From positions 1-64,000 of the forward strand of contig JAIQGL010000027.1 in the NCBI GenBank assembly GCA_020072585.1: a stretch of 64,000 nucleotides of DNA, given 5' to 3'. Source of the stretch: Terriglobia bacterium. GTDB taxonomy: Bacteria > Acidobacteriota > Terriglobia > Terriglobales > Acidobacteriaceae. The translations under genes and the position numbers were made by a program. The notes below the pieces were generated by a model. It saw nothing but the letters and a program-made list of their open reading frames with translations, was not told the DNA's origin and ran no database searches. Within the stretch, counting starts at the first letter, position 1. Each line of letters opens with the position of its first letter. Below are positions 47,223 through 56,004 of this stretch, piece by piece.

Positions 47223-48113
47223 CTGCCTTCGCTTCTCCAAGTCGATCACCTGAGCGTCACCTTCGCCACGCAGACTGGAGAGGTTGCCGCTGTACGCGAT
47301 GTCAGCTTCTCCATTGCTGAATCAGGCACGCTTGGACTGGTGGGCGAATCCGGTTCAGGCAAGTCAGCAACGTCACTTGCGATCATGCGCTTACTTCCAC
47401 CGCAGGCACGCACCACCGGCAAGATTACTTTTGCCGGTGAAGACCTGCTTAGCTTGAATGATGACGATATGCGCCGCATTCGCGGGGCCCGCATCAGCAT
47501 GATCTTTCAGGAACCCATGACCGCACTGAATCCAGTGATGCGGGTAGGTGATCAGGTGGCGGAAGCGGTGTTGGCACATCACAGGGTAAACAAAGCGGAG
47601 GCATGGACGCGCACGGTGGAGGCTATGCGCGAAGTGGCTATCCCTGAGCCGGAAAAGCGTGCGCGTGACTATCCACACCAGCTTTCCGGTGGACAGCGCC
47701 AGCGCGTGATGATCGCCATGGCTCTGGTGAACAACCCGCAACTTCTGATTGCAGACGAGCCCACCACCGCGCTGGATGTAACCATCCAGGCGCAAATTCT
47801 GGAGCTACTGGCTGCGCTGCGCCAGAAGCACAGGCTGGCGGTGCTTTTTATCTCGCATGATCTGGGCGTGGTATCGCGCGTAGCAGAACACGTGGCCGTG
47901 ATGTATGCCGGAGAAATTGTTGAGATGGGACCAGCAGCCGGGATTTTTGCTGCCGCCCGGCACTCGTACACACGCGGGTTGATCGGCGCCATCCCCACGC
48001 TTAAAACAGACCGTGCGTTTCCTCTGGCGACTGTGGAGGGAGCTGCCCGGCCGACTGGCGCACTCCCATTGCGGGAAGTTGCACCGGGACACTGGGCGCG
48101 GGTGTCGCCGTAA
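47223..48113 (+). CDS. Peptide-type ABC transporter ATPase (DppD/OppD-like), irregular start
   Basis: Walker [10 protein letters not shown]-loop [14 protein letters not shown], signature [16 protein letters not shown], Walker [14 protein letters not shown] and His-loop [12 protein letters not shown] give an intact ATPase of the dipeptide/oligopeptide class. The conserved N-terminus LLQVDHLSV, then [20 protein letters not shown], lies in frame upstream of the first normal start (GTG 47340), but that frame begins after a stop with only ATC, ATT or CTG available; CTG at 47223 is taken. An ATG at 47213 is one base out of frame. The usual cysteine-rich motif before the ending LREVAPGHW is missing. 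No permease or binding-protein genes adjoin. Confidence 0.8.
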   Translation: MPSLLQVDHLSVTFATQTGEVAAVRDVSFSIAESGTLGLVGESGSGKSATSLAIMRLLPPQARTTGKITFAGEDLLSLNDDDMRRIRGARISMIFQEPMTALNPVMRVGDQVAEAVLAHHRVNKAEAWTRTVEAMREVAIPEPEKRARDYPHQLSGGQRQRVMIAMALVNNPQLLIADEPTTALDVTIQAQILELLAALRQKHRLAVLFISHDLGVVSRVAEHVAVMYAGEIVEMGPAAGIFAAARHSYTRGLIGAIPTLKTDRAFPLATVEGAARPTGALPLREVAPGHWARVSP

Positions 48114-48158
48114 GAATTGGTACACTCATCAGGTCGATTCATTTGAGGCCATAGTACT

Positions 48159-48911
48159 TTGCGCTTACTCATTCTTTCAGACATCCATGCCAACCTTGAG
48201 GCGCTTGAGGCTTGCCTGGACGCTGCTCCCGAGTACGACCAGATTTACAACTTGGGCGATATTGTGGGCTATGGCGCAAATCCCAATGAAGTCACTGAGC
48301 GTTCACGTGAGATGGGCTCCATCTTTGTACGCGGCAATCATGACAAGGCATGCTCTGGCCTGAGCGACCTGCATGACTTCAATCCTATTGCAGGCCTGGC
48401 AGCGCTGTGGACGCGAGAGAAACTGTTTGACGACCATCTCCAATTTCTGAGGGCACTGCCTCAGGGACCTCTTTCTCCGATGGACGATGTGCATCTGGTG
48501 CATGGCTCGCCACGGGACGAAGATGAATACATTCTGATGGCCAGCGATGCTTATGTCATGCTGGCCCAGAGCATAGTCCCCCTGACTTTTTTTGGACACA
48601 CGCATGTCCAGCGCGGTTTTCTGCTTGAAGGCGCCTCTCAGGGCAAGGCCCTTGCGCCCAACTACAAATCATCCAAAGGCAAGCAGACAGTCAAACTGGA
48701 AGTGAAGCCGAATACAAAGTATCTGGTGAACCCAGGTTCAGTGGGCCAGCCACGCGACAACGATCCGCGTGCAGCATTCCTGCTTTATGACACGGATGCC
48801 AGCGTCATTACGTTTTATCGCGTGCCATACGATATTAAGCTCGCACAGAAAAAGATTTTCGCCGCAGGATTGCCGGAGCGACTGGCCGTCCGGTTGGAGG
48901 AGGGCCGTTGA
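48159..48911 (+). CDS. Metallophosphoesterase (calcineurin-like)
   Basis: A binuclear metallophosphatase: [11 protein letters not shown] (Asp8, His10), [23 protein letters not shown] and FFGHTHVQ are the five metal and phosphate motifs. It resembles YfcE/MJ0936-type phosphodiesterases; the natural substrate is unknown. TTG start preceded by GAGG. It overlaps rnhA by 4 bases, so translation is coupled. Confidence 0.92.
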   Translation: MRLLILSDIHANLEALEACLDAAPEYDQIYNLGDIVGYGANPNEVTERSREMGSIFVRGNHDKACSGLSDLHDFNPIAGLAALWTREKLFDDHLQFLRALPQGPLSPMDDVHLVHGSPRDEDEYILMASDAYVMLAQSIVPLTFFGHTHVQRGFLLEGASQGKALAPNYKSSKGKQTVKLEVKPNTKYLVNPGSVGQPRDNDPRAAFLLYDTDASVITFYRVPYDIKLAQKKIFAAGLPERLAVRLEEGR

Positions 48912-49369
48912 CCCAGAAATCGCTGTTCGATTCGTCCGCGCCGCGCGCCGCAGCACCCGCAATCAAAGCCAACATCGATGGCGGCGCCCGCGGTAATCCT
49001 GGTCCTTCGGCTTACGGCGTAGTGGTCCGCGATGCAAAAGGGGAGATCATTGCTGAGTTGGCGGAGTATCTGGGCAACCAGACCAACAACTTTGCCGAAT
49101 ATTCCGGACTGCTTGCCGCGCTTGAGTATGCCGTCAGAGAAAAGTACCTTTCACTTGCTGTCATCAGCGACTCTGAGCTCATGGTGAAACAAATGAAGGG
49201 TCAATACAAAGTGAAAAATCCTGGCCTGCTTGAGCTCTACACTCGCGCAAAATCTCTGGTACGCAAGCTGGAACATTTTTCCATTCAACACGTGCTGCGG
49301 GCGCAGAACCGGGACGCGGACCGGCTGGTAAATGAAATTTTAGACAGCCGGGCAAGAGGAGCCAGATGA
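48908..49369 (+). CDS. Ribonuclease H-like protein (RNase HI family)
   Basis: [18 protein letters not shown] carries the first catalytic Asp; [14 protein letters not shown] the Glu; [18 protein letters not shown] the second Asp; [12 protein letters not shown] the last acid. This is the compact RNase HI-like form common outside enterobacteria, also found as the N-terminal half of RNase HI-CobC fusions. It should cleave RNA in RNA-DNA hybrids. The TTG start has GGAGGAGGG just upstream. Confidence 0.9.
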   Translation: MTQKSLFDSSAPRAAAPAIKANIDGGARGNPGPSAYGVVVRDAKGEIIAELAEYLGNQTNNFAEYSGLLAALEYAVREKYLSLAVISDSELMVKQMKGQYKVKNPGLLELYTRAKSLVRKLEHFSIQHVLRAQNRDADRLVNEILDSRARGAR

Positions 49370-49758
49370 CACGACAGAATTTTTCCAGTGGAACCAAGTG
49401 GGAGCCGGTAGTCGGTTATTCGCGCGCTGTACGTGCAGGAAGCACCATTCACGTCTCCGGTACAACGGCGACGGACGCCAACGGCAACATTGTAGGAGTG
49501 GGAGACGCTTACGCTCAGGCTGTGCAGACTCTCAGAAACATTCAGGCTGTTCTGGAGCGTGCCGGCTCCGGCATGAAGGACGTGGTACGCACCCGGATGT
49601 TTGTGACCAACATTACCGCGGACTGGGAAAAAGTCGGGCGGGCACATGGTGAGTTCTTCGCCAACATTCGCCCCGTAACCAGCATGGTGGAAGTCTCAAA
49701 GCTGATCTCGCCGGAGATGCTGGTGGAGATCGAGGCCGAAGCGATTGTAGGTGAGTGA
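49366..49758 (+). CDS. RidA/YjgF-family protein
   Basis: RidA-type trimers hydrolyse reactive enamine/imine intermediates. The 130-residue protein has [50 protein letters not shown] and a C-terminal EIEAEAIV. The conserved arginine (VRTRMFV) that binds the carboxylate is present. It overlaps rnhA by 4 bases (ATGA), last gene of the three-gene run. Confidence 0.92.
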   Translation: MTRQNFSSGTKWEPVVGYSRAVRAGSTIHVSGTTATDANGNIVGVGDAYAQAVQTLRNIQAVLERAGSGMKDVVRTRMFVTNITADWEKVGRAHGEFFANIRPVTSMVEVSKLISPEMLVEIEAEAIVGE

Positions 49759-49783
49759 GAATCTGGTCGAAAAAAATGCTACC

Positions 49784-49805
49784 AGCGGTTTGGAGTGAAA
49801 CGACA
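49784..49805 (+). repeat. Dispersed repeat, conserved end only (after ridA)
   Basis: AGCGGTTTGGAGTGAAACGA matches the family end with two or three changes, 25 bases after the ridA stop. No body of the repeat is evident. Confidence 0.55.
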
Positions 49806-49811
49806 AATAAA

Positions 49812-49840
49812 AAGGTAAAGGCCAGCTTTTCGGCTGGCCT
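49812..49840 (-). terminator. Intrinsic terminator of the HU gene
   Basis: On the minus strand AGGCCAGC-cgaaaa-GCTGGCCT is a perfect 8-bp stem followed by TTACCTTTTT, 30 bases after the HU stop. It can also serve ridA from the other side. Confidence 0.85.
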
Positions 49841-49869
49841 GTGATGAGATTTTCTGCTGGTAGCAGAAG

Positions 49870-50163
49870 TTATTTCTTGGGAGCGATTACATCTTTTACG
49901 GCCTTGGCAACGCGGAACTTTACCACGGTCTTGGCCGCGATCTTGATGGGTTCTCCGGTTTGCGGATTGCGTCCCATGCGCGCTTTCCGGTTGGACTTTA
50001 CCAGGCGTCCCAGGCCAGGAATAACGAACACACCGTTTTTCTTTGTCTCTTTGATTGCGGTTTCCGCCAGCTGTTCCAGGAACGCCGCTGCGGTTTTGTT
50101 GTTCGTTTCCAGTTTCTCCGCCATGTGGCGGACGAGTTGGGTCTTGGTCATGCCTGCTGCCAT
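49870..50163 (-). CDS. HU-family DNA-binding protein
   Basis: A nucleoid protein that bends DNA as a dimer. The 97-residue product has TKTQLVRHMAEKLE, the conserved core GVFVIPGLGRLVKSNRKARM, GRNPQTGEPIKI and the C-terminal FRVAKAVKDV. The beta-arm RMGRNPQTGEP with its intercalating proline is intact. ATG follows AAGGAGGGA. Monocistronic with its own promoter and terminator. Confidence 0.95.
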   Translation of the reverse strand: MAAGMTKTQLVRHMAEKLETNNKTAAAFLEQLAETAIKETKKNGVFVIPGLGRLVKSNRKARMGRNPQTGEPIKIAAKTVVKFRVAKAVKDVIAPKK

Positions 50164-50469
50164 CTTCCCTCCTTGAGTTTTGAGCGCTTACGTCTGAATA
50201 TGAGCACTTTTCGTTGCTCTCATTCGGTATATTACATCAGCAAAGCACTGTTGCAAGCCATTTCGCCTGATTTTATGCGGGTTTTTCTAAGGTAGCTGTG
50301 GAAAACAGGCATAAACAGCGGTGATCCACGATTTTCAACCAAGTCTCAGCCGTAGGGTAGGCTTGCCATGGGGCAAAAGCTCGGACTCAGAAAAGCTGGC
50401 CTGCCGCAAGCGAGCCCTTGCGTGGCGAGCTGCCCTGTAACAAGCCCAGCAGCATTGCTTGCCTGGATA
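50164..50469. other. Gap between HU and rsmD
   Basis: About 300 bases holding the HU promoter, a stretch with TGTGGAAAA (50287-50300) that resembles a DnaA box but stands alone, and the left part of dispersed-repeat copy E. No gene was seen. Confidence 0.5.
50229..50256 (-). promoter_or_regulatory. Promoter of the HU gene
   Basis: On the minus strand TTGCAA (-35), 16 bases, TAATAT (-10) lie about 65 bases before the HU start, close to the sigma-70 consensus. Confidence 0.55.
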
Positions 50470-50500
50470 TTACTTCTGCGCGGTCTGGAGCGGAGCGACA
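50408..50500 (+). repeat. Dispersed about-100-bp repeat, copy E (overlaps the rsmD 3' end)
   Basis: Contains AGCGAGCCCTTGCGTGGCGA near its left end and GCGGTCTGGAGCGGAGCGAC at its right end, in the same arrangement as the tandem array at 51.2 kb. The right end codes for the last residues of RsmD (SVAPLQTAQK) on the minus strand. Confidence 0.65.
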
Positions 50501-51045
50501 GAGTAAAAGCTGAGGACCGCATCCCCCTGGCGCAATTTGCGAAAACGCCGGAGTGAACCGAATGTATCGCCCGGATCAAAGTGTTTGTCGTGTTCAGCAA
50601 TCACGCGGCTTCCCGGGTTCAACAATCGGGATTGCGAAAGAAAACTCAGCACCCGTTCATAGTCGCCCAGTTTACGGTAAGGCGGATCAAGGAAGACAAA
50701 ATCGCATGTGACCGCCTGGAAATCCAGCATTCGCAGCGCGACGACAGCATCGCGCTCAATTACTTCAGCCCCTTCTTCGATTTTCAAGGTGTGCAAATTT
50801 TTGCGGATTGTACGGGCTGCCGAGCCGGCTGATTCCACAAAATAAACGCTGCGCGCGCCACGGCTTAATGCTTCAATCCCGACCGCTCCGCTCCCGGCAA
50901 ACAGGTCAAGCCATACCGAGTCTTTGATACCCGGAGTGACCACGTTGAAAAGGGTCTCGCGCAGACGATCAGAGGTCGGGCGCGTTTCAATGCCCTGCGG
51001 CGCTGCCAACCGTCGACTTTTATACTTGCCTGCAATTACGCGCAT
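50470..51045 (-). CDS. rsmD: 16S rRNA (guanine966-N2)-methyltransferase RsmD
   Basis: Methylates G966 of 16S rRNA using SAM. The 191-residue protein has RVIAGKYKSRRL, RPTSDRLRETLFN, the SAM-binding LDLFAGSGAVGIEALSRGA and the catalytic FLDPPY. The last ten residues (SVAPLQTAQK) are encoded inside a dispersed repeat and are unlikely to be conserved. Monocistronic. Confidence 0.95.
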   Translation of the reverse strand: MRVIAGKYKSRRLAAPQGIETRPTSDRLRETLFNVVTPGIKDSVWLDLFAGSGAVGIEALSRGARSVYFVESAGSAARTIRKNLHTLKIEEGAEVIERDAVVALRMLDFQAVTCDFVFLDPPYRKLGDYERVLSFLSQSRLLNPGSRVIAEHDKHFDPGDTFGSLRRFRKLRQGDAVLSFYSVAPLQTAQK

Positions 51046-51574
51046 TGGCCTTGCTCTGGCTGTCTGACATCTAATCTAACGTATAGAATCAAAGGAGAGC
51101 GGGCCTTGTCAGATTTCTGAAAACTTAGTGGGCACGATTTGAATTGGCAGCGAGCCCGGGTTGCCGCCCTGCAACAGGAGCAGAAGAGTCTCTGATCAAG
51201 AATGCCTTTTAAGCGGTCTGGAGCGCAGCGACACAGGTCCTTCCTAGCAGCGAGCCTGCTTGCGCGGCGAGCTGCCTGCAACAGGAGCACAAAGAATTAC
51301 AACTGGAATCGAGTGTTTAGCGGTTTTGGAGCGCAGCGATACAGGTCCTTCCCAGCAGCGAGCCCGGCTTGCGCGGCGAGCTGCCTGCAACAGGAGCACA
51401 AAGAATTACAACTGGAATCGAGTGTTTAGCGGTTTTGGAGCGCAGCGACACAGGTCCTTCCCAGCAGCGAGCCCGGCTTGCGCGGCGAGCTGCCTGCAAC
51501 AGGAGCACAAAGAATTACAACTGGAATCGAGTGTTTAGCGGTTTTGGAGCGCAGCGACAGAAAGTAAAGAAACG
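51046..51574. other. Repeat-filled gap between rsmD and the site-2 protease gene
   Basis: Over 500 bases between divergent genes, four fifths of it the 109-bp repeat array. Open frames run through the array in all frames because the unit has few stops; they repeat the same residues in shifted frames and are not genes. The promoter of the protease gene is not evident unless it lies in the repeat. Confidence 0.6.
51139..51559 (+). repeat. Tandem array of the dispersed repeat, 109-bp unit
   Basis: Three near-identical units ending AGCGGTTTTGGAGCGCAGCG, with ends at about 51212 (first, variant), 51319, 51428 and 51537, so spacings of 107, 109 and 109 bases. A degenerate unit precedes them (51139-51211). 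Within units: CAGCGAGCCCGGCTTGCGCG, GAGCTGCCTGCAACAGGAGC, and ACAAAGAATTACAACTGGAA. The units differ at only a few positions, so the expansion is recent. Confidence 0.9.
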
Positions 51575-52696
51575 ATGAGAAACTGGTCGATATTTACGGC
51601 AAGGCTCGGCGGAGTTGAAGTCCGCATTCACGTTACCTTTCTGGCCCTGCTGATTTTCCTTTTGGCGGTTGAAACCAGCCGCGGCGGTGCGGGGGTAATT
51701 CCTCGCGTATTCATGCTCTCCGGTCTGGTCCTGGCGGCGGTTCTATTGCATGAGATTGGTCATGCCGTGGTGTCAGAGCGCCAGGGTTTTCCTATCAAGA
51801 GCATCCTGCTTCTTCCCATGGGTGGACTTGCCATGGTTGATCCCGCGGTCCAGGAAGAAAGCGCTCGCAATCTGCGCCGTGAAATATTTATCGCCCTGGC
51901 AGGCCCGCTTGTAAGTGCGATATTGGCCGGCGTTACATTGCTTGTTCTTGTAACCATGGGAATGGCCCACAATCTTTGGCTTTCCGCCAGGGTAACAACC
52001 GCGAACCTGGCAACCAGCTTTTTCTGGATCAATATCTGCATTCTTGTTTTCAACCTGCTGCCGGCCTTCCCGCTCGATGGTGGCCGGATCCTCCGCGCCT
52101 GGCTGGCCCAGCGCATGGAATTTCGCCGGGCTACGCGGCGCGCCGTAAATCTTGGACATCTCTTTGCTGGACTCTTCATGCTGGCTGGCGCTGCTGGAAA
52201 CATACCCTGGCTGATGCTGGCTGGATCTTTTATTTTCATGGCCACACAAATTGAAGAGCGCACTGTGATGTTTCAGTCGGTGGTGGACGCGGTCCAGATG
52301 GAGGACATTATGCTGACGGAGTTTTCCATTCTCTCGCCAGCGGACACGCTTGAAGACGCGCTCCACAAGGCCGTCCACTGCCTGCAAGACGACTTTCCCG
52401 TGGTCAGCGGTGGAGACCTGGTGGGCGTGATTACCCGCCAGATCATTGTGGACCGGCTGCGCTCTGAAGGGAACGGCTACGTGCAGGGCGCCATGAGCAA
52501 GGCGTTTGAGATCGCCTCGCGGACAGAAACGCTAGGATCGGCTTTCCGGAAACTCACCTCACGCGGCCTCAGTCTGATTCCCGTGGTCGATCAGGAACGT
52601 TTGGTGGGGATCGTTACGCTGCAACATCTCATGCACAGCATGGGATTGCTGGCTGAGTCGAAGAGATTGAAAAAGCAGATGGAAGGGCAGAAATAA
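51575..52696 (+). CDS. M50 site-2-type protease with two CBS domains
   Basis: A rhomboid-independent intramembrane zinc protease. HEIGH (His59, Glu60, His63) and the third ligand in FPLDGG (Asp168) are intact, with about six membrane helices. Two CBS domains follow (about 245-300 and 305-365: MEDIMLTEFSILSPADTLED, VVSGGDLVGVITRQ, LIPVVDQERLVGIVT), which may bind adenine nucleotides and gate the protease, as in SpoIVFB-like and archaeal S2P-CBS enzymes. The substrate is unknown. It starts 16 bases after the repeat array. Confidence 0.93.
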   Translation: MRNWSIFTARLGGVEVRIHVTFLALLIFLLAVETSRGGAGVIPRVFMLSGLVLAAVLLHEIGHAVVSERQGFPIKSILLLPMGGLAMVDPAVQEESARNLRREIFIALAGPLVSAILAGVTLLVLVTMGMAHNLWLSARVTTANLATSFFWINICILVFNLLPAFPLDGGRILRAWLAQRMEFRRATRRAVNLGHLFAGLFMLAGAAGNIPWLMLAGSFIFMATQIEERTVMFQSVVDAVQMEDIMLTEFSILSPADTLEDALHKAVHCLQDDFPVVSGGDLVGVITRQIIVDRLRSEGNGYVQGAMSKAFEIASRTETLGSAFRKLTSRGLSLIPVVDQERLVGIVTLQHLMHSMGLLAESKRLKKQMEGQK

Positions 52697-52704
52697 CTTC
52701 AAAA

Positions 52705-53670
52705 CTAGTCACGCTTGCGCGGAGATAACTCAATCCAGCCGTATGTCCCAGTGGGGGGATTTGTCTCCCCGACCCAGTCTTCCGCGTTGTCCTCAAGCCG
52801 CCTCACCTGCAAGTGTCCAATATCCACCATATATTTGATTGATTTCCAGAAGCAGCAATAGACTCCATAAGCAACAAAACGCGAATCGGGCGACCACCAC
52901 AAAGGCGAATACGCATAGCGGTTCTTGAAAAGTCGCTTTCTTCCTGCGCCTGACGGGCTGATAAGGAAGTAGGCATTGTGGTCAAAGTAAGCGATCGTCT
53001 TGCCGCTGGGTGACCAGGTGGGATGGACGCCGCTGATCAGTTCGCGAGAAGTTTTTAGTGTGAGATCGTGTACCTTAATGCGGCCATGAGCGCCGTGCTT
53101 GTCAATAACATGATCGGTTTCATAGACAAACTGTTGTCCATCGGGAGAGAAACATTGTGTTTCAACAAAAGCTTTTGACTCAATCTGCCGCGTGCGGCCG
53201 GTGTCCATATCCAACAAAACCAATTCGTATGTGTTGGGCTGGCCCTGCTGTAAAGCTGTAAATACCAGCTTGGATTTGTCCTGAGACCAACATATACCAT
53301 ACGGCCTTTGGAGCTCCGGATATTCACGGAGCCCGCTACCGTCCCGTTGCACTATGCCGAGCCAGGATGGTGAGTTATAAGAACTGTTCTCATGTAAAGC
53401 GAAAGCCAGTTCCTCGCCATCGGGGGACAATGTGCCGTGCTCCACCTTCTTGAAAGCAACAGGGAGATCGAGCGATGTCCAGGAGCGTTTGGCGAACTGC
53501 ACCGTATCAATTCCGCTGAAATCCACGCTTCCGATAGTCAACCCTCTGGCTTCCTGCAGGCCGGCCAGTTCAACGCGCACTTTTTCTCTTTTCTCTTTGC
53601 TCCAGCTGACGCTACAGAAAATCACAGTCACACCGGCGATCATTGCGAACATCAAACATCTGCGTCTCAT
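52705..53670 (-). CDS. Secreted TolB-like beta-propeller protein
   Basis: Signal peptide MRRRCLMFAMIAGVTVIFCS. The mature part has repeated propeller blades: GTLSPDGEELAFAL, ICWSQDKSKLVFTAL, QCFSPDGQQFVYET, PTWSPSGKTIAYFD, PLWWSPDSRFVAYG, as in WD40-like/TolB (PD40) repeats. 321 residues, probably periplasmic or surface. No enzyme domain is attached. It converges on the site-2 protease gene. Confidence 0.85.
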   Translation of the reverse strand: MRRRCLMFAMIAGVTVIFCSVSWSKEKREKVRVELAGLQEARGLTIGSVDFSGIDTVQFAKRSWTSLDLPVAFKKVEHGTLSPDGEELAFALHENSSYNSPSWLGIVQRDGSGLREYPELQRPYGICWSQDKSKLVFTALQQGQPNTYELVLLDMDTGRTRQIESKAFVETQCFSPDGQQFVYETDHVIDKHGAHGRIKVHDLTLKTSRELISGVHPTWSPSGKTIAYFDHNAYFLISPSGAGRKRLFKNRYAYSPLWWSPDSRFVAYGVYCCFWKSIKYMVDIGHLQVRRLEDNAEDWVGETNPPTGTYGWIELSPRKRD

Positions 53671-53791
53671 GACACACCTCCGGCAAGAATGTCAATGATA
53701 GCGCTTCCCCCTCAATCGATAAGCAAAATTACGCATTTACCCAATGCTCGTTGTACACTTTTCATTCCACCACCCCTTTGGAGAGTGCCCG

Positions 53792-55999
53792 TTGAAGAGG
53801 CTTGTTGTTTCCATTTTCCTGGCTATGGCTGTCTGTGCCGTTGCCGCTGCGCAAGAGCTTACCATTCAATCCATTTATGGCCTGGACGGGCTGACAGGGC
53901 GCTCGCCAGACACGGTCAAGTGGAGTCCTGACGGAAAAAAAGTTTCTTATTTCCTGCATCAGGAGCAGGGAGAAAAGGCCGACCTCTATTACATTGACGT
54001 GACCTCGGGCAAGCCTGCTGTTCTGGTGGCTTCAGAGAAGCTCGCCGCCATGAAGCCTCCCGTCTCTGCCTCCAAAGACGACCGGGAAAGAGACAATCGC
54101 GCGCGCTACCGCGTGGCCGGCTATCACTGGGCGCCGGATTCAGAACACATCCTTTTCGATGCCAATGGGCATCTCTGGTACTACACGCTTGCCACCGCCA
54201 AGTCCGTAGCGCTCAGTTCGCCCGGCGAATCGGCTGTGGACCCCAAGTTTTCAACCGATGGCAAACATCTCTCCTATGTACGCAAACACAATCTGGTAGT
54301 AAAGAGCATTGATGGCAGCGCAGAGAAAGCTCTGACCACTAACGGAGATGACAACCTGCTCAATGGCGAAGTGGATTGGGTCTATGCGGAAGAGCTTGAT
54401 GTGCGCAGCAATTATTTCTGGTCGCCGGACTCGAGCAAGATCGTGCTGCTGCAGATGAACCAAGCCAAGGTCCCCACCTACCCAATCACGGATTTCATCC
54501 CCCAGCATCCCACGGTCTACAACGAGAAATATCCCAAGGTTGGCGATCCCAACCCTAAGGTACAGCTTGGCGTGGTGAGCGCCGCAGGCGGCGCGGTCAA
54601 GTGGATCCATCTGACCGATGAAAAGGACATGTACATCCCGCGCTTCGGCTGGGTGCGTGACGGTGTGGCCTGGGCCACCGTCCTTAATCGCGCCCAGAAC
54701 CAGCTTGATCTCTATTTTGTTGATGCAGCCAGCGGCAAGTCTCGCCTGGTGCTGAGAGAAAAGAGCGATACCTGGATTGAAAGCGACAACAACAACATAC
54801 ACTTCTTCAAATCCGGAAATCATTTCACATGGTCAAGCTGGCGTGACGGCCACACGCATCTTTATCTTTATTCGTTCGATAAAACCAATCCACTGGCAGC
54901 GGACGCAAAGCTGGTCAACCAGATCACCAAGGGTGAGTTTGAGGTGTTTGACATTGAAGGCGCGGACGAAGCCAACAACACGCTCTTTCTTACTACGAAC
55001 GCAGGCGATGCTCGCCAGCGTCATCTATGCAGCGTCAAGCTCGATGGCACTGGCTTCCAGTGCCTGACCAGGGGCGGAACACATACAGCTTCGGTAGCTC
55101 CGAATGGGCAGTTTTTCGTTGATCACTCCTCTTCCTTAATGACCCCGCCGCAGCTGTCTTTCTGCCGCGTCGGCGGAAGCTGTGACGTCTTCTGGCAATC
55201 AAAGAGTGTGGACTCGCTCAAACTGATAGCACCGCAGTTTATTGACTTTAAGGCAGAAGACGGTACCGTGCTTCACGGTCTCCTTTATCTTCCGCCGGAC
55301 AGCATGGGCAAAAAGGTCCCTTTGCTCAATAACCCTTATGGTGGGCCGCACGGCCAGAGCGTTCGCGACTCCTGGGGCGGAGCTGGAATGTTCTTCAATG
55401 AGATTTTGATGCGTGACGGTATTGCCGTGCTTCAGGTTGATAATCGCGGTATGGGCGCGCGGGGAAAGAAGTTTGCAGCTGCTCTCATCCACAACTTTGG
55501 CGAGGTGGAGTTGAAGGACCAGCTCGCCTCGATTGATCAGGCGCTGGAGAAATTTCCGCAACTTGATGGTTCCCGGATGGGATGGTGGGGCTGGAGTTAT
55601 GGCGGCTACATGACGCTGACCGCCATGACGCACTCTGACCGCTTTAAGGCGGGCGTTGCCGTTGCTCCCGTTACAGACTGGAAAGATTACGATTCGATTT
55701 ATACCGAACGCTATGCCGGACTGGTCCCGCAATTTGAAGAAGCGTACAAAAAAGGGTCTCCTATCACGTACGCTGCCGACCTGAAAGGCCATCTACTTGA
55801 GGTCCACGGCACCAGTGATGACAACGTGCACATGCAGAATTCGATGCAGATGATCAATGCGTTCATCAATGCGGGTAAGCAATTCGATTTACAGCTCTAT
55901 CCGCGCAAGACACATAGCATTGCCGGGCCTGGGACCCGGGTGCACCTGTACACGCGTATCCGGTCACACTTCCACCGCGAGCTTTTAGGCACGGAGTAG
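53792..55999 (+). CDS. Secreted dipeptidyl peptidase IV-type S9 peptidase
   Basis: A TTG at 53792 behind GGAGAG starts the signal peptide LKRLVVSIFLAMAVCAVAAA. The N-terminal beta-propeller (about 40-480) contains DWVYAEELDV, the DPP-IV Glu pair region (usually DWVYEEE). The C-terminal hydrolase has nucleophile GWSYGGYM, Asp in HGTSDDNVH and His in KTHSI. It removes Xaa-Pro or Xaa-Ala dipeptides. An in-frame ATG at 53744 would put 16 odd residues before the signal. Followed after 5 bases by the MBL gene, likely one operon. Confidence 0.92.
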   Translation: MKRLVVSIFLAMAVCAVAAAQELTIQSIYGLDGLTGRSPDTVKWSPDGKKVSYFLHQEQGEKADLYYIDVTSGKPAVLVASEKLAAMKPPVSASKDDRERDNRARYRVAGYHWAPDSEHILFDANGHLWYYTLATAKSVALSSPGESAVDPKFSTDGKHLSYVRKHNLVVKSIDGSAEKALTTNGDDNLLNGEVDWVYAEELDVRSNYFWSPDSSKIVLLQMNQAKVPTYPITDFIPQHPTVYNEKYPKVGDPNPKVQLGVVSAAGGAVKWIHLTDEKDMYIPRFGWVRDGVAWATVLNRAQNQLDLYFVDAASGKSRLVLREKSDTWIESDNNNIHFFKSGNHFTWSSWRDGHTHLYLYSFDKTNPLAADAKLVNQITKGEFEVFDIEGADEANNTLFLTTNAGDARQRHLCSVKLDGTGFQCLTRGGTHTASVAPNGQFFVDHSSSLMTPPQLSFCRVGGSCDVFWQSKSVDSLKLIAPQFIDFKAEDGTVLHGLLYLPPDSMGKKVPLLNNPYGGPHGQSVRDSWGGAGMFFNEILMRDGIAVLQVDNRGMGARGKKFAAALIHNFGEVELKDQLASIDQALEKFPQLDGSRMGWWGWSYGGYMTLTAMTHSDRFKAGVAVAPVTDWKDYDSIYTERYAGLVPQFEEAYKKGSPITYAADLKGHLLEVHGTSDDNVHMQNSMQMINAFINAGKQFDLQLYPRKTHSIAGPGTRVHLYTRIRSHFHRELLGTE

Positions 56000-56004
56000 G
56001 GCCG

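Noticed and set aside
50287-50300. DnaA-box-like TGTGGAAAA near the HU gene as an origin marker
   Set aside because: A single isolated match far from dnaA; chance occurrence is likely.
51139-51559. Possible CRISPR array
   Set aside because: Whole units are repeated, with no variable spacers between short direct repeats, and there are no cas genes in the window.
51202-51578. Open frames of 69-92 codons inside the 109-bp array
   Set aside because: They repeat the same peptide in shifted frames because 109 is not a multiple of three; this is a property of the repeat, not of coding.
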